This document shows positions 22,311 through 33,799 of a stretch of DNA of 64,000 bases, piece by piece. The stretch comes from Diploptera punctata. Its lineage: Eukaryota; Arthropoda; Insecta; Blattodea; Blaberidae. The translations under genes were made by a program, and so were the position numbers. Each line of letters opens with the position of its first letter. Position 1 is the first letter of the stretch. The notes below the pieces were generated by a model, which was not told the origin of the DNA, ran no database searches, and saw nothing but the letters and a program-made list of their open reading frames with translations. Location: NCBI GenBank assembly GCA_030220185.1, contig JASPKZ010003434.1, forward strand, positions 992,001 through 1,056,000, in the 5' to 3' direction.

Positions 22311-22369
<59 letters not shown>

Positions 22370-22370
22370 C
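22311..22370. repeat. (AAT)n microsatellite, tail of adjacent SINE
   Basis: About 19 AAT units at the 3' side of the minus-strand SINE-1 that follows. Confidence 0.9.
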
Positions 22371-22678
22371 CTTAGTAATTCTACCCGAGGGCAGGTCTTT
22401 AACTGCAATCATAGCATTTCCATGCTATGCTATGCTTTGCAGCTTTACTAGGGAATTACGTGTGTGGTAGCTTCCCGTTGCTTTCCACACCGGTGAAGGA
22501 TGATAATGACCGGATAATTTTCGGGGAAAGTTGGGCCCTAAGCTTCCTGATATTTGTCTTACAGGTGAGGAAAAAGCCCGAAAAAACCTTACCCAGGAGC
22601 CTGTCTCGACCGGGAATCGAACACGGGCCCGCTGCTTGACAAGCCAACACGCTACCTCGAGACCACAGCGGTGGACTA
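22371..22678 (-). mobile_element. SINE-1 (tRNA-derived), tail type b
   Basis: The minus strand starts tagtccaccgctgtggtctc, has B box gttcgattcccgg and the same body as SINE-1a. It then switches to tail module b: atccttcaccggtgtggaaa, gcaacgggaagctacc, aattccctagtaaagctgc. The + copy at 50616-50919 has the same tail. Confidence 0.85.
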
Positions 22679-23041
<363 letters not shown>

Positions 23042-23397
23042 GCAGTTTACGCTAGGTATTGCGTGTGAAATTCTACGCTGTGTATGCTATGAATAATTGT
23101 TTATTTATGTATGTTTGTTTATTCAATAACCTGAATGAGCCGGAAGGTGAAAATCGAATAGAATTTTTTTCATTGAAAATGCTTTATCACAAACGTAATA
23201 AGAAATTAAAGAACAAAAGGCAGTCCTTAATCCGTTAATGCAGAGCCTTCCCCTAACCTCGAAACCTGGTCTACGCCTCTCGTGTTATAGGACTTTATTT
23301 AGTAAATGAGTTAATTAGTACTCAATTTAACAACGTTCTTAACATCTCGGATAAAATTAACGTTGTGGACGGAAAAGAACCGACAATAGTATAGCCT
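23042..23397. other. No recognised feature
   Basis: Nothing matched. Confidence 0.35.
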
Positions 23398-24790
23398 ATT
23401 ACAATGCTAAGTTGGGAAGTGGTTTTTACAGAAGCGAGGATAGCAAGGTTTTTAATTTCCGATATTCTGTAAAACACTTCACAAATGTGCGGTGTACATT
23501 ATTTTTTGCGTGATTGTGTTTTCAAAATATTAAATAATAGTAAAATAATAATATCTTTATTGGAAATATTTGCGTTCATTATAAACAATTGACTAACGTT
23601 AACAGTGTGGGCAATGTTTATTAGTTGAGACAACAGCAGGTCGTGACACCAGTCAGTCGTAAAATGGCGGCAAGTACGTATTTATTGTTTTTAATAGTTT
23701 CAAATAAAGTTCAGTTCATTTAAAATGCAGTGATTTGTTTCGTAAAATGTATATTAACATTACCTTTTGTATTTACATTGTACGTATATAGCAGTATTTT
23801 AATACCATAATAAATATGAAAGTTAAAGTTAATAATTTTATATTTTAAAATTCTTTTAATATTTAAATATAACTTAAATAAAGAAAAAACATCTAAATAA
23901 TTAATTGTTGTTCATTGTTGAATAAAAATGTCTCAATAACAATTAAAGAAATTGTATTATATAACAGTCTTTCTAAATAATGCTTTTAAAATTGTGTCTT
24001 AAGTCATTGTTGTCTGAAATATAAAGCTTTCTGTTATAACTGTAATAAGAACACCTGCTTAACTTAATATTTTTAAATAAAAGTGTAGCTACTAAATTCT
24101 GATTGGATGTTAAAAACAATTAACTTTTTGATTTAACCAATCAAATTTAAACCTGGTATTTAATGGACCATTAACCAATAGAATTTAAATTAAAATCATG
24201 TGATGTAATAATGTTCTTTAATATTATAACAGAATTACTCTAGGAGTCTGCATATAACTTTCATCAAAGATAGAAGCTATAACAACTCTCCTGATAAAAT
24301 GTGAAATTTAATACCAGAAGAGTAATTGATTTCAGACAAGAAAATAATATATTTAATTGACAGTGAAGAATAATATCACTTAAATTTACTTAATCTGCTG
24401 GGAACCTACAAAATGAATAAATTTATTACTAGTTCAGTTATTAGTGAATTTTAAAGTGTTTTCCTATCCTGTGTACCAACTTCGACCTTGAGAAGAGAAT
24501 CCAGCTCTACCGGAAAATCAAACCCAACCTGAACCAGTAATTCTTATTTATTATTTTTGGACACTAATCCTTCAAAATTGCGCCCACAACGTGGAAAATA
24601 ATGAAGAACTGACTAAATACTTCTTCACGTAGTATACATAAAGGGCATTGGTTTTACTTACCGCACGAGGTATGTAATGTTACAGTATAATTATTTAGGT
24701 TGGCAACCCCGAAATGTAGGAAGTTAAACTATCAACCATGGTCACGCACTATCGCGCAAAAAAATATTATTTCAGGTTTGAGATTCTTTT
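23398..24790 (+). repeat. R repeat, copy 1, split by an 840-bp insert
   Basis: Both ends match the 610-bp R repeat at 26757-27370: 23398-23794 (gttgggaagtggtttttacag ... caaataaagttcagttcatt) and 24632-24790 (ggttttacttaccgcac...cactatcgcgcaaaaaa). Contains no open frame. Likely a non-autonomous element of unknown class. Confidence 0.75.
23795..24631. other. Unclassified insert inside R repeat
   Basis: About 837 bases absent from the other R copies, starting near gcagtattttaatacc and ending near cttcttcacg. AT-rich, no open frame, no clear TIR or duplication seen by eye. Confidence 0.45.
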
Positions 24791-25020
24791 ACGTGTCATA
24801 AATATATGGCAAAAGACCCAAGGCTTTATTTCCCTTCATAGGAAGCCATTCTTAGGATTTTAAACTCTTAAAAATATCAATCGACTCCCGCCGAGTTTGT
24901 ATCCACTAACCTCAGAACCAGAAGACGTGCATAGTAACCACTAGTAGGCCTACTAAAGTTTTAATAATTGTAAAACAGTACCTGATATTTCAGTCGTCCT
25001 CAATAATTTGCAGTGTTGTT

Positions 25021-25066
25021 TTATAGGAGGCCTTTCGATGACTTATGTATCATCTTCTGCTTTCAT
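25021..25066 (-). ncRNA. Hammerhead-like motif, degraded core
   Basis: The minus strand reads CAGAAGA, a stem of TGA..TCA around tacataag, GAAA and palindromic GGCC. U4 is replaced (CAGAAGA rather than CTGAAGA). Confidence 0.45.
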
Positions 25067-25678
25067 TTTGGTACTGACTGTTGTTGGTAATTATTTTGTA
25101 CAGAGGGTTTATATTGCTAGGTATGTTCTCGTTTAACAGGTGTTTATATGTGGTTTCCTTGATGATTTCTAATTCTTCGAGAGAACGTTGAATTTCGATA
25201 CATCCTTTTCTCTGTGCAGGATCGATAATACGTTGTCTATTGTGTTGAACTGATGTCCTGCTTCTACTAGCCTATATGTTTTGAAAAACTGGATTTACCT
25301 TCATTCTTTATGAAATCTCTGAAATGTTCATTAAATCTTGTCGTGAAGTTTCTAGTAGTTCTTCAGCTGTGACAAATTTTACATAGGAAGAACTACTAGA
25401 AACTTCACGACAAGATTTAATGAACATTTCAGAGATTTCATAAAGAATGAAGGTAAATCCAGTTTTTCAAAACACATAGTAGAAGCAGGACATCAATTCA
25501 ATAGACAACGTATTATCGATCCTGCATAGAGAAAAGGATGTATCGAAAATCAACGTTCTCTCGAAGAATTAGAAATCATCAAGGAAACCGCAAATAAACA
25601 CCTACTGAACGAGAATATACCCAGCAATATAAACCCTCTGCACAAAATAATTTCCAACAACAGTCAGTACCAAAATGA

Positions 25679-25724
25679 AAGCAGAAGATGGTACATAATT
25701 TATCGAAAGGCCTCCTATAAAACA
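25679..25724 (+). ncRNA. Hammerhead-like motif, degraded core
   Basis: CAGAAGA at 25682-25688, a weakened stem II, GAAA at 25705-25708 and GGCC. Mirror of the motif at 25021-25066. Confidence 0.4.
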
Positions 25725-25860
25725 ACACTGCAAATTATTGAGGACGACTGAGATATCAGGTACTGTTTTACAATTTTTAAAACTTTAACACAGTAACCTC
25801 AACGGAGTTACGTAAAGTATTTTATAAACATTGAACCACTAGTACACCGAGGCCGATTTC

Positions 25861-26756
25861 TAGTCAAGAGATCAAGGGATGAAGAATAAGATTTGCTTTA
25901 CTCTTCACAACTCTTAATTTTTCATTTAATTCCGAACACTCAACTGGCAACGAGTGTAAGACCACATGCCATGTTCTTTTTTTTTTTTTTTCATAAGCAG
26001 TCAAGATGAGCCAAAACGTCAGAACTAAATTAACATTTGGATAAGCCAATGAAAAACACATTCACGTTAATTAATCAAAAGCGATAGTGCGTACACGTCC
26101 TCTTGTCTTTCAAAAGTTTAATATTATATAGCACCCTTGTGTCTAATTTTATTCGTGGTTTTGGAGTAGACAAGTGCTGACATCTTACGCCAACTGGTGG
26201 TATTAGCAAGGAGAGGAGTGGATTGTCATTTGTTTTGTTCCGTCCCATTGGAGGAGCCGCGGTTACATCCATTTCCTGTCGCTGATGCGCGGCGTATTGC
26301 TCCTTCGTTGCCTACGTGACAGATGACGACGTCTTCACTAGGCCATGACCGTAGTCTTCAAAGCGTTCCATAGCAGTCTGTGCTGGCGAAAATGTACCGA
26401 GTAAAAAACTCATTTATATTACTTTAATCATTGAGGAAGTACAGTCAAGGACCAATAAGTTCGAGCACTAGAGCAGTTTGCTACTCCGTTTTCCGTTGAG
26501 TGAATTTTTGGAATGCTAAGACATTTTCTCATTCATATTCTATTAGTAGCGTGAGACAGACACAACCCACCTCTATCAGATCGTATTCTGTGCCAATTTA
26601 TTTTTCTCCTTCCCTGGGCCGGCTCCTCTTTAAGGGCTATTGGAACTCTGTCACAGTCCCCCATTTTTGCAAACGTAATTTACATTAGGCGTATAAGACA
26701 GTAGACCTAGGTAATATGAAAATCGTTTTTCTTAACACTGTTTCATCATAATAGTA
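25861..26756. other. No recognised feature
   Basis: Short frames only; a poly(T) run at about 25976-25992. Confidence 0.35.
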
Positions 26757-27370
26757 AGTTATGTTACGATGCGAGGTTGGGAAGTGGTTTTTACAGAATC
26801 GAGGAAAAATGTTTTAAAACCGAGCGATAGCGAGGTTTTAATTTCCGAGATTCTGTATAAACACTTCACAAACGTGCGTTATACTTTTTTTATTGTGCGA
26901 TAGTGTTTTCAAAATAGTAAATAATAGTAATTTAAAATAATATATTTTTTGGAAATATTTGCGTTCATTGTAAACAGTTGACTAGCGTTAACAGTGTAGG
27001 TAATAAGTATTAGTTGAAACAACAGGAGGCCGTGAGACCAATTTAGTGATAAAATGGCGGCAAGTACGTATTTATTGTTTTATATTGTTTCAAATAAAGT
27101 TCAGTTCATTTAAAATGCAGTGATTTATTTCGTATAATGTATATTAACACTACATTTTGGTAATTTTTTGTATATACATTGTGGGCCTATGTAGTAACTT
27201 ATATATAGAGGCAGTGGTTTTACTTCCCACACGCGTGTTTGTAATATGTATTATTACAGTATAGTTATTTAGGTTGACAACCCCGAAATGTAGGAAGTTG
27301 AACCTTCAATCGTGGTCGCCATTGCTGTAAGTACGACAAAATGCACTATCGCGCAAAAAATATTATTTTT
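26757..27370 (+). repeat. R repeat, most complete copy (about 610 bp)
   Basis: Runs from ttacgatgcgaggttgg to actatcgcgcaaaaaa. Conserved blocks shared with 23398, 35986 and 57986 copies: atatttgcgttcattgtaaac, gttaacagtgt, aaaatggcggcaagtacg, caaataaagttcagttcatt, aaccccgaaatgtaggaagt. The sequence gcgatagtg occurs inside and inverted at the right end, hinting at inverted termini. No coding potential. Confidence 0.8.
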
Positions 27371-27374
27371 ATTT

Positions 27375-27610
27375 AGCAGGTTTCAAATGTTTCACATCAT
27401 CATCTCGCACACAATTAATCAACTGTCATTCTCCTCCACATCTATCTGTCATTCCAATCTTCATCGTCCAATCCTTTTCCCCTCATACTGCTCAAAACAC
27501 CATCAGTTAACATCATTTTTGGCCGATCTCTCCTTCTACCAAGTGGCACGCATTCTGGTATTCTTGGGAATCTGTCTTCTGTCATTCTTTCTACATAAAA
27601 TTTTTTGCAC
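27375..27610 (-). mobile_element. LINE C-terminal fragment (GRPKM type)
   Basis: The minus strand reads ERMTEDRFPRIPECVPLGRR, RDRPKMMLTDGV, GLDDEDWNDR, a stop, then MWRRMTVD. Its WNDR..WRRM ending differs from families A-D. It ends in gatgatgatgtga. Confidence 0.65.
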
Positions 27611-27684
27611 TGATAAAATATTAGGCTAAAATCAAAACTAATCGTAATTCCCTACAATTTTGTTTTACGAAGAATGTTTCTAAT

Positions 27685-28145
27685 ATATATGCATATTTAG
27701 GCCTGTAAATGTGAAACATGGAATCTTATTTTAAAGAAGGAGAAAAAGATTGCGAGTATTAAGAGAAGTTTCTTAGGAAAATGTTTGCATTAAAGAGAGA
27801 TGAACAGACAGGCGAATGAAGAAGACTACATAACAGTGAGCTACATTATGTTTATAGGAAACCAGATATAATAAGAACAGTTAAGTTTCGTACACTGCTA
27901 TGAAAACGTAGGACATGTGGCACGAATGGGGAATGAAGGAGGAGCATGGAACTCCTTGTGACGAAAACCAGAGGAAAAGCACCCAGTAGATAGGCCAAAA
28001 ATGAGGTGGAAGAATAACATTAATCATTATTTGAGGGAAGTAGAATATACAGGAGATGACTTGAAAATATTATCTCATATATGGATGTATAGAAAGTTTA
28101 TGTCCGCTCTGTCATGAGCCTATGGGTTCGATAGTGCCAGAGAGT
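27685..28145 (+). pseudogene. LINE family A, 3' fragment
   Basis: From CKCETWNLILKKEKKIASI through RKPDIIRTVKFRTL, HVARMGNEG and GRPKMRWKNNINHYLREVEY to the terminal ttcgatagtgccag. Several indels, no open frame over 60 codons. Confidence 0.75.
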
Positions 28146-28433
28146 TCGTTACATAGGCCTAAATATTGTATAGAACCCTGGTTTGTCTTTTTTCCTCTAG
28201 TAGGTCTATAATTATGATATAAACGAAATTAAGTAATGAATTTGAATTTAACACAGGATTGCGCCAGGGAGACACATTATCATGTCTTTTATTTAACACA
28301 GACCTAGAAAAAGTGGTTAGAGACTCTGGGTTACAGACAAAGAAAACTATTTTCACCAAATCCATACAAATTTAAAATATAAACTTATGAAATATTCACC
28401 TGAAAGGTCCGTCTCCTCATCTTAATTAATTAT

Positions 28434-28480
28434 TTAACTGTAGCGCTTTCCGGACTTGTCCCATCATCGACAGGATTCAA
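28434..28480 (-). ncRNA. Hammerhead-like motif, degraded
   Basis: The minus strand reads TCGATGA, GGGAC/GTCC with a mismatch, GGAAAGCGCT and ACAG; the same family as 16295-16336 with extra core changes. Confidence 0.45.
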
Positions 28481-28851
28481 AACTGGTGTTTCACTGAAGA
28501 TCTGATAGAGGGGGTTACATGTATTGGGTTCGTTTTCGTTTATCAGATTGTCGTTGTTGTGAGCTGCTTTCATGATTTACATCTCTTCGAGTACGTTTAT
28601 CTTCGCTGGATTATTTTCTTTGGGTGTTTTCAATATTTAACATGCGATGTCCTTCATGGATAACGTGTTTTGCATAGCTTGATTTTCCTTCTGCGTGAAT
28701 AAAGTCTCGAAAATTTTCTTTAAATCTGATGTTAAAACTTCTGTTTCTTCTTCATATATAAAATGTGTTGCAGTCCTTACATGTCAGTTTATATACTCCT
28801 ATGTTGTTGAAAACCCCCTCTACCAGATCTTCAGTGAAACACCAGTTTTGA

Positions 28852-28893
28852 ATCCTGCCGATGATGGGACAAGTCCCGAAAGCGCTACAGTTA
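28852..28893 (+). ncRNA. Hammerhead-like motif (CCGATGA variant)
   Basis: CCGATGA at 28858-28864, GGGAC/GTCCC, GAAA at 28878-28881, AGCGCT, helix I CTG/CAG. Identical in the core to the copy at 16295-16336. Confidence 0.55.
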
Positions 28894-29830
28894 AAAAATT
28901 AATTATGTTGACGAGACGGACCTTTAAGGTGAATATTCCATAATTTTATATTTTAAATTTGAATAATACCTCAACGGAACACATCATGAATATTACAAAT
29001 TCATACAGTTATTGGGTTATGCGAATGATGTGGACATAATTGGAAGGTCCTTTCGAGCACTAACAGAAGCTTTCATCGCCCTTGAATCTAACGCAAAAAA
29101 GATGGGTCTGGAAATTAATGGAAAAAAAGACGAAATATATGACTTCAGAAAGAAACTATGCTACAAAAAAAGAAGTTCAGATAGGAATATACACATTTGA
29201 AACAGTAGATCAATTCAAATATTTAGGGGTAATAGCCAAAATGAATGGGTAATAGTCAAAATGAATAATGATACAACACAAGAAATAAATAATCGAATAA
29301 ATATAGCCAACAAGTGTTATTATGGGCTTTTAAAACACATGAGAAGTTAAGTCTTGTCAAGATCTGTAAATATATAGCCTACAATACTATAATAAGGGTC
29401 GTTTTGACATATGGATGTGAAACATGGATAATGGGGAGAAACAATGAATGCACTCTGCAATTTTTTGAAAGAAAAATATGAAGGAGGGTGTATGGCCCTA
29501 TATGTGAAAACGATGTCTGGCGAAAACGCTATAATCAGGAGCTGTATGCATTATTCAAAGAGGTGAAAATTAGTAAATTAATTAAATTAACCAGACTACG
29601 ATGGGCAGGGCATGTAAGAAGAAAGGAAGAGTCAGAAATATGTAAAAAGGACATGGTCCACTCAACCAAAAGGAAGAAGAAAAAGAGGGAGACCGAAACT
29701 GCGAAGGAAGGATGAGGTGGATGGGATTGAGAAATTGGTGGAGTGAGGCATAGAACGGAGCTAATTGGAGAAGGCTCCTTGAGGAGGCCCGGACTCAGGA
29801 ATGAGTTGTTGCGCCAATGATGATGATGAG

Positions 29831-30504
29831 GTCTATAATTATATCAAAATCTTAGGCGACCAGAATGTTATGGCGGTCTATTGTGTAGTTATGATAAAAT
29901 GATGCAAACTGGGTAATATTAAGTTTAGGGCGAGTTGTGATCCTAAGTATGCCTTGATGTAGCGTTATTTTCTCTAGCTATTTGAGTATAAAGGAGATTG
30001 TGGAACCACCAAGTTTTATGATTACATTAAAACAAACAAGGGTTTTACAAGCGGCTTATCTACTAACCAAACTCACAATATGCTTCAACCATAAACCGCT
30101 TTTGTTTATCTTCGTATAAATCACCTCTGCTAACAATAATAAATAACACAAGTTTTTCTTCCACGAAACGGAAATTTTATCACAAAATGTGCTATAGAAC
30201 AACTTTTAAGTAAATACTGATAAATACTTAGAATAATAATAAGAAAATAGCACATGCACCTGTTATATAGGCCTATACAAGATATTAAACCCAAACTTAT
30301 AGTATTTTTAATTAAATTAAATTAGCTTATAATATAGATATTGATGTTATTAGGAAGTAAAAAATGTTTTATTTAAAAATCATTAATTAAATAAAAGGAT
30401 AGGCCTATAAAATATAAGATGCTGTGATTAGTGATTGATAAAAACTAATTTTAATTAAAATAGCTTCATCTACTTATTATAGGCCTAAGTATATATTTGA
30501 TAAA
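29831..30504. other. No recognised feature
   Basis: Very AT-rich with several TAGGCCTA octamers (near 30267, 30400 and 30480). Confidence 0.4.
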
Positions 30505-30610
30505 TGTCTGGCGCCGCGCCGTGCCGTGTCGGTAGAATCTCTAACTTCTACTCTGGCGGCCCGAGTTGAATTTCCGCCGGGGTAAAAGATTTTGTCTACA
30601 TCTAGGCCTA
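30505..30610 (+). mobile_element. SINE-4 head fragment
   Basis: A tRNA-like stretch: ccgtgtcggtagaatctcta then cttctactctggcggcccga and gttgaatttccgccggg (B-box position). Similar to 55250-55385. Confidence 0.6.
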
Positions 30611-31919
30611 CCTATTATACTACAACCATTGTCGAACTACAGTTCCATCCAGTTACTAATCACATATCTATGGAAGACCGCCACTGTGTACTTATAAGAA
30701 TGGACAAAAACATAAGCATAGCAGATTTCAGATTATAAAAATTGTGTTTACAGTATTTTATGGTATCCACAAAAGGATAAATTAGGATTGGCCTATTTAG
30801 CTATAAAATAATATTATAAACATCATGCTTAAATTGCTCTTTCACTGAAATATAACACTTTTTTTTATTTCTCACTTTTTAACATAAATTGTAATGTAGG
30901 CCTATTACATTTTTGTTCTGTTTTCACAAGTAATATATTATGATTTTATTATTTCGTTGTCTTTTTTTCATCTGTGGATAACTACCTTAAGATTTTTTAT
31001 TGAAATCAACAATGTTTCAGCGCCCATGGACACTGTTCCATGCCAATTTTTCAGAAGTTTTTTTTTTCTTCAGCTCTTCTTTATTATATATGTGAAGTTG
31101 ATACACTATTGTAATAATTCCATGACAGATGAACAAAGAGGTCACTATACGGTGTTTTTGATGGAACATTTAATTAATATAGTAGCCTATATTCCATATA
31201 ATTCACAAACGAGCGAAATCCACAGTGTGTTTCTGTTGGGTGTAAAAGCATTGAGCTTGGCCTAGCTTTACTGCACTTAACTTAAAATGTTATTTAATAA
31301 TATATTTTATTGATTTTTCCCATCAATAAACTAAAGTTAGTTAAATTCAGACGTTGCCATAAACTTCAATATGTCTCCAACACTGTAAATTACGTTACTG
31401 TGGATTTGATTTTTCTAAAATCTCTCTCTGTGTTTGTTTTTCTCTAGACCAAAATTCGATCTCATTTAAACAACTATAACTTGCTTTTATCTAATTTGTT
31501 CTCCGAATCCTTGGTTAGAAACCCATTCACAAATTGAACTCTCTTCTTCATATGCACTTTGTTTATACTAAGAGTATATGCTGTAGCTAGGATTTTCTTC
31601 TCGTTACTCTTGCAAGAATTATCTTTTTGTGGATTGCTGTAATTGCAGTATGGTGCGAGGATGAACTTCTTTAGCTAAATAGTCTATTGATTCTATTGTT
31701 ATTTGTGTAGCAGAAATCTTGGCATCGATTTTTTTTTTTCATTGGCCCGATGATTTTTCTCATCTCCCTTGAATCTTAGTATGCTCACCTTGCTTGCTAT
31801 TTGTTTATTGAAGATTTAGATTTTATGAAAACATGAATCATTGTTCGTAGCCTATAGTAGCTATATATATTACTTTTACTATTAAAATAAATAAATATCC
31901 TCAACTCGTGTCTCACTCA
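30611..31919. other. No recognised feature
   Basis: AT-rich. A 102-codon plus frame at 30957-31265 is rich in Phe and Leu, with no domain motif; I treat it as chance. Confidence 0.35.
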
Positions 31920-32205
31920 GGGTCGAGTCGAGGGATGAGATGAGATGAGATGAGATGAAGTCCCCTATATAGAGGTCTGTGACAAGGGTACCGGCCGACC
32001 ACGCCTGACGCACCATCACAAGGGCAAATGAACGAAATGAATGAGATGAATATGGAGAAATGGTGGAATGAAATTGTGGCAGAGAAAAACATGACCAACT
32101 CCGTTTCGTCCAACAAGAAACCCACATGGAGTGACAGAGAATCGATTTCGGGACTCCGGCGGTGAGAGGCTAGCGTCTAATCGCTTTCGCCACGGAGCCG
32201 CCTAC
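31920..32205 (-). mobile_element. SINE-5 (tRNA-like)
   Basis: The minus strand starts ggcggctccgtggcgaaagc (A-box position), then ctagcctctcaccgccggag and cccgaaatcgattctctgtc (B-box position), followed by about 210 bases of body ending in the gatga-rich stretch at 31935-31960. The only copy in the window, so less certain. Confidence 0.55.
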
Positions 32206-32477
32206 TTTTACTATTAATATAATTTAATTTATGATTTTTCCTACAATTTCAAGATAATAGACCTACAGGCCTATCGTTATTCTAATATTGGCTCCTTGCC
32301 CTTCTGTCCCATTGAAATCACAAGTACTTGAGAGCGTTCGATTACATAATAATATTTTAATTGTTACGTATATTCCACAATATCTAAGTCAGTTCTAAAG
32401 ATTATTTTATTCAATCTGTTTACTGTGCCTATACTTAGGCCTATGTAATATGATACAGAACACTTTTGGATGTTTTA

Positions 32478-32660
32478 ATAATCCGTCGCCATGATGTGAT
32501 CGGTAGCGTCTCTACGGTATCTTTCAACTGAGCGATCAAGATTTGATTCGCGGTGATAGTGATATTAAATCTCCATTCTGTGTCTAGATATGTATCCTGT
32601 GCTTGTGTCAAAAAGGAAAACGGTAAAAAGAGGTGAAAGTGTAAAAACAAAAACAAAATA
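32478..32660 (+). mobile_element. SINE-4 copy
   Basis: Head: gtgatcggtagcgtctctac, then gatttgattcgcgg, then a body aaatctccattctgtgtctaga similar to 55320-55385 (atccttg...aaaaggag). A-rich end. Confidence 0.55.
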
Positions 32661-32721
32661 TAGGCTTGAAAGAATAAAACATTTTAAATAAAATAACCTA
32701 CACTATTGCCAAGTTTTGTCC

Positions 32722-33052
32722 CGCGCCGTAGCCGAGTGGTTTAAAGCAAGATGCCTTGGTGAATAGCTATGGGACTTGCGCTAGTTTGAGACTTAATGGG
32801 AGAAGAAATGTTCTCATGGAATTTCGGCAAGTATGAGACCGATGTCCAACCAATATCGTGAGGAATATGGCTAATTATAATGAGTAGAGGCTCCAGGTTG
32901 AGAAAATCAGGTGTAACGGCTGGAGGTACCGACATGCTGACCACATGTCACCTCCTACACTGACTAGATGATCATCCACATCTGTGAATAATACACGTGG
33001 CTGTGAGGCCAGCAGCCAATGGCCTTCTAGGCCTATCGCGCCCTGGAGTTTA
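32722..33052 (+). mobile_element. SINE-3 (tRNA-derived)
   Basis: A box around gtagccgagtggtttaaagc; B-box position degraded (ctagtttgagactt). Body: ttctcatggaatttcggcaa, gaggctccaggttgagaaaa, gaggccagcagcc, ggccttctaggcctatcgcg. Same family as 46681-47060 and the minus copies at 57724 and 59566. Confidence 0.8.
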
Positions 33053-33799
33053 TTACTAAGGATCTTCTCGATTTTCTCTCTCTGTGAGCAGTATTATACA
33101 GATTGTAAAATATTTTTAAAAATTACGTGCTTCCATATCAGTGGTAACATGGATGATTTTAACGCAATATGCTGCTTAAAATCGCTGTGCTTATGTTTTT
33201 ATTTTTAACTATTTATAATATGCGATCCTGTTACTCGCCTGCTCTACCCCATAGGGAATCTAAATCCTGTAAAATGTAGGAGAGCAAAGAATAGTAAAAA
33301 AAATAAAAATTATAACTATATCTTGAATGTATTTTATCTAAAGCCTACATGTCACTGAAGATGGTTCCGGGTCAAACGAAAACAGAAAAATAAGAAATAT
33401 TTAAACAGGTGTGTATTGAGATCACAATTCTGCCAAACACGATTTGTATAATAATTTAGAATATATATACCAAATTGAATTTAGCCCATTGTCCTATGTT
33501 TATGCTATAATTATCAGTTAGAATTTGTAGCATTATAGATCTAAATTTTCAATGGAAGGTTTCATTGCTTCTCCTTTGAGCTCTATTTGACAACTTGAGA
33601 TCAAAACTGGGTCTACATATAGGCCTACTGTAGACCTATAAGCAAAAAGAAAATAGGGGCCTTATAACGCAAAAATTAGTTACTTTCTAATCAATAGGAA
33701 CGCATAAAAAATTGACTTTTTTTGTGAATTAAAGAAAATTATAGCAATGCTTTAATATGTTTTAAAATTTATCGAAACAATGTTAGGACCTATAATGTA
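33053..33799. other. No recognised feature
   Basis: AT-rich; nothing matched. Confidence 0.35.

Larger units (their letters stand above)
24955..25815. mobile_element. PLE foldback 3
   Basis: Left arm about 24955-25362 and right arm about 25383-25786 are inverted copies of a PLE 3' end, from tgtaaaacagtacctgat at the left to its complement at the right, meeting near 25363-25383. The arms encode the endonuclease tail (RNFTTRFNEHFRDFIKNEGK, SSFSKH) and each has a hammerhead-like core. The right side continues into aacctcaacgga, a sequence also near the ends of the PLEs at 18217 and 28372. Confidence 0.8.
28372..28995. mobile_element. PLE foldback 4 inside LINE C
   Basis: The left arm (about 28372-28806, minus) and right arm (about 28813-28950, plus) match the PLE 3' end at 15961-16420. 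Outer ends caaatttaaaatat / atattttaaatttg are inverted. Imperfect direct repeats caaatccatac (about 28356) and caaattcatac (about 28996) may be the target duplication. The left arm includes endonuclease sequence, the right arm mainly the 3' end. Confidence 0.8.
28195..29830 (+). pseudogene. LINE family C, RT to 3' end, interrupted by PLE foldback
   Basis: Upstream part: NEFEFNTGLRQGDTLSCLLF (motif B), then DLEKVVRDSG to about 28371. After the foldback it resumes at about 28996 with LGYANDVDIIGRSFRALTEA (motif C, YADD changed to YAND), KKMGLEINGKK, FETVDQFKYLGVI, YGCETWIMGRNNE, VYGPICENDVWRKRYNQELY and LTRLRWAGHVRRKEE. It ends in atgatgatgatgag at 29815-29830. The catalytic change and many stops make it inactive. 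Confidence 0.8.

Noticed and set aside
30957..31265. 102-codon plus frame as a host gene
   Set aside because: Composition reflects T-rich DNA; no domain, splice context or homology recognised.
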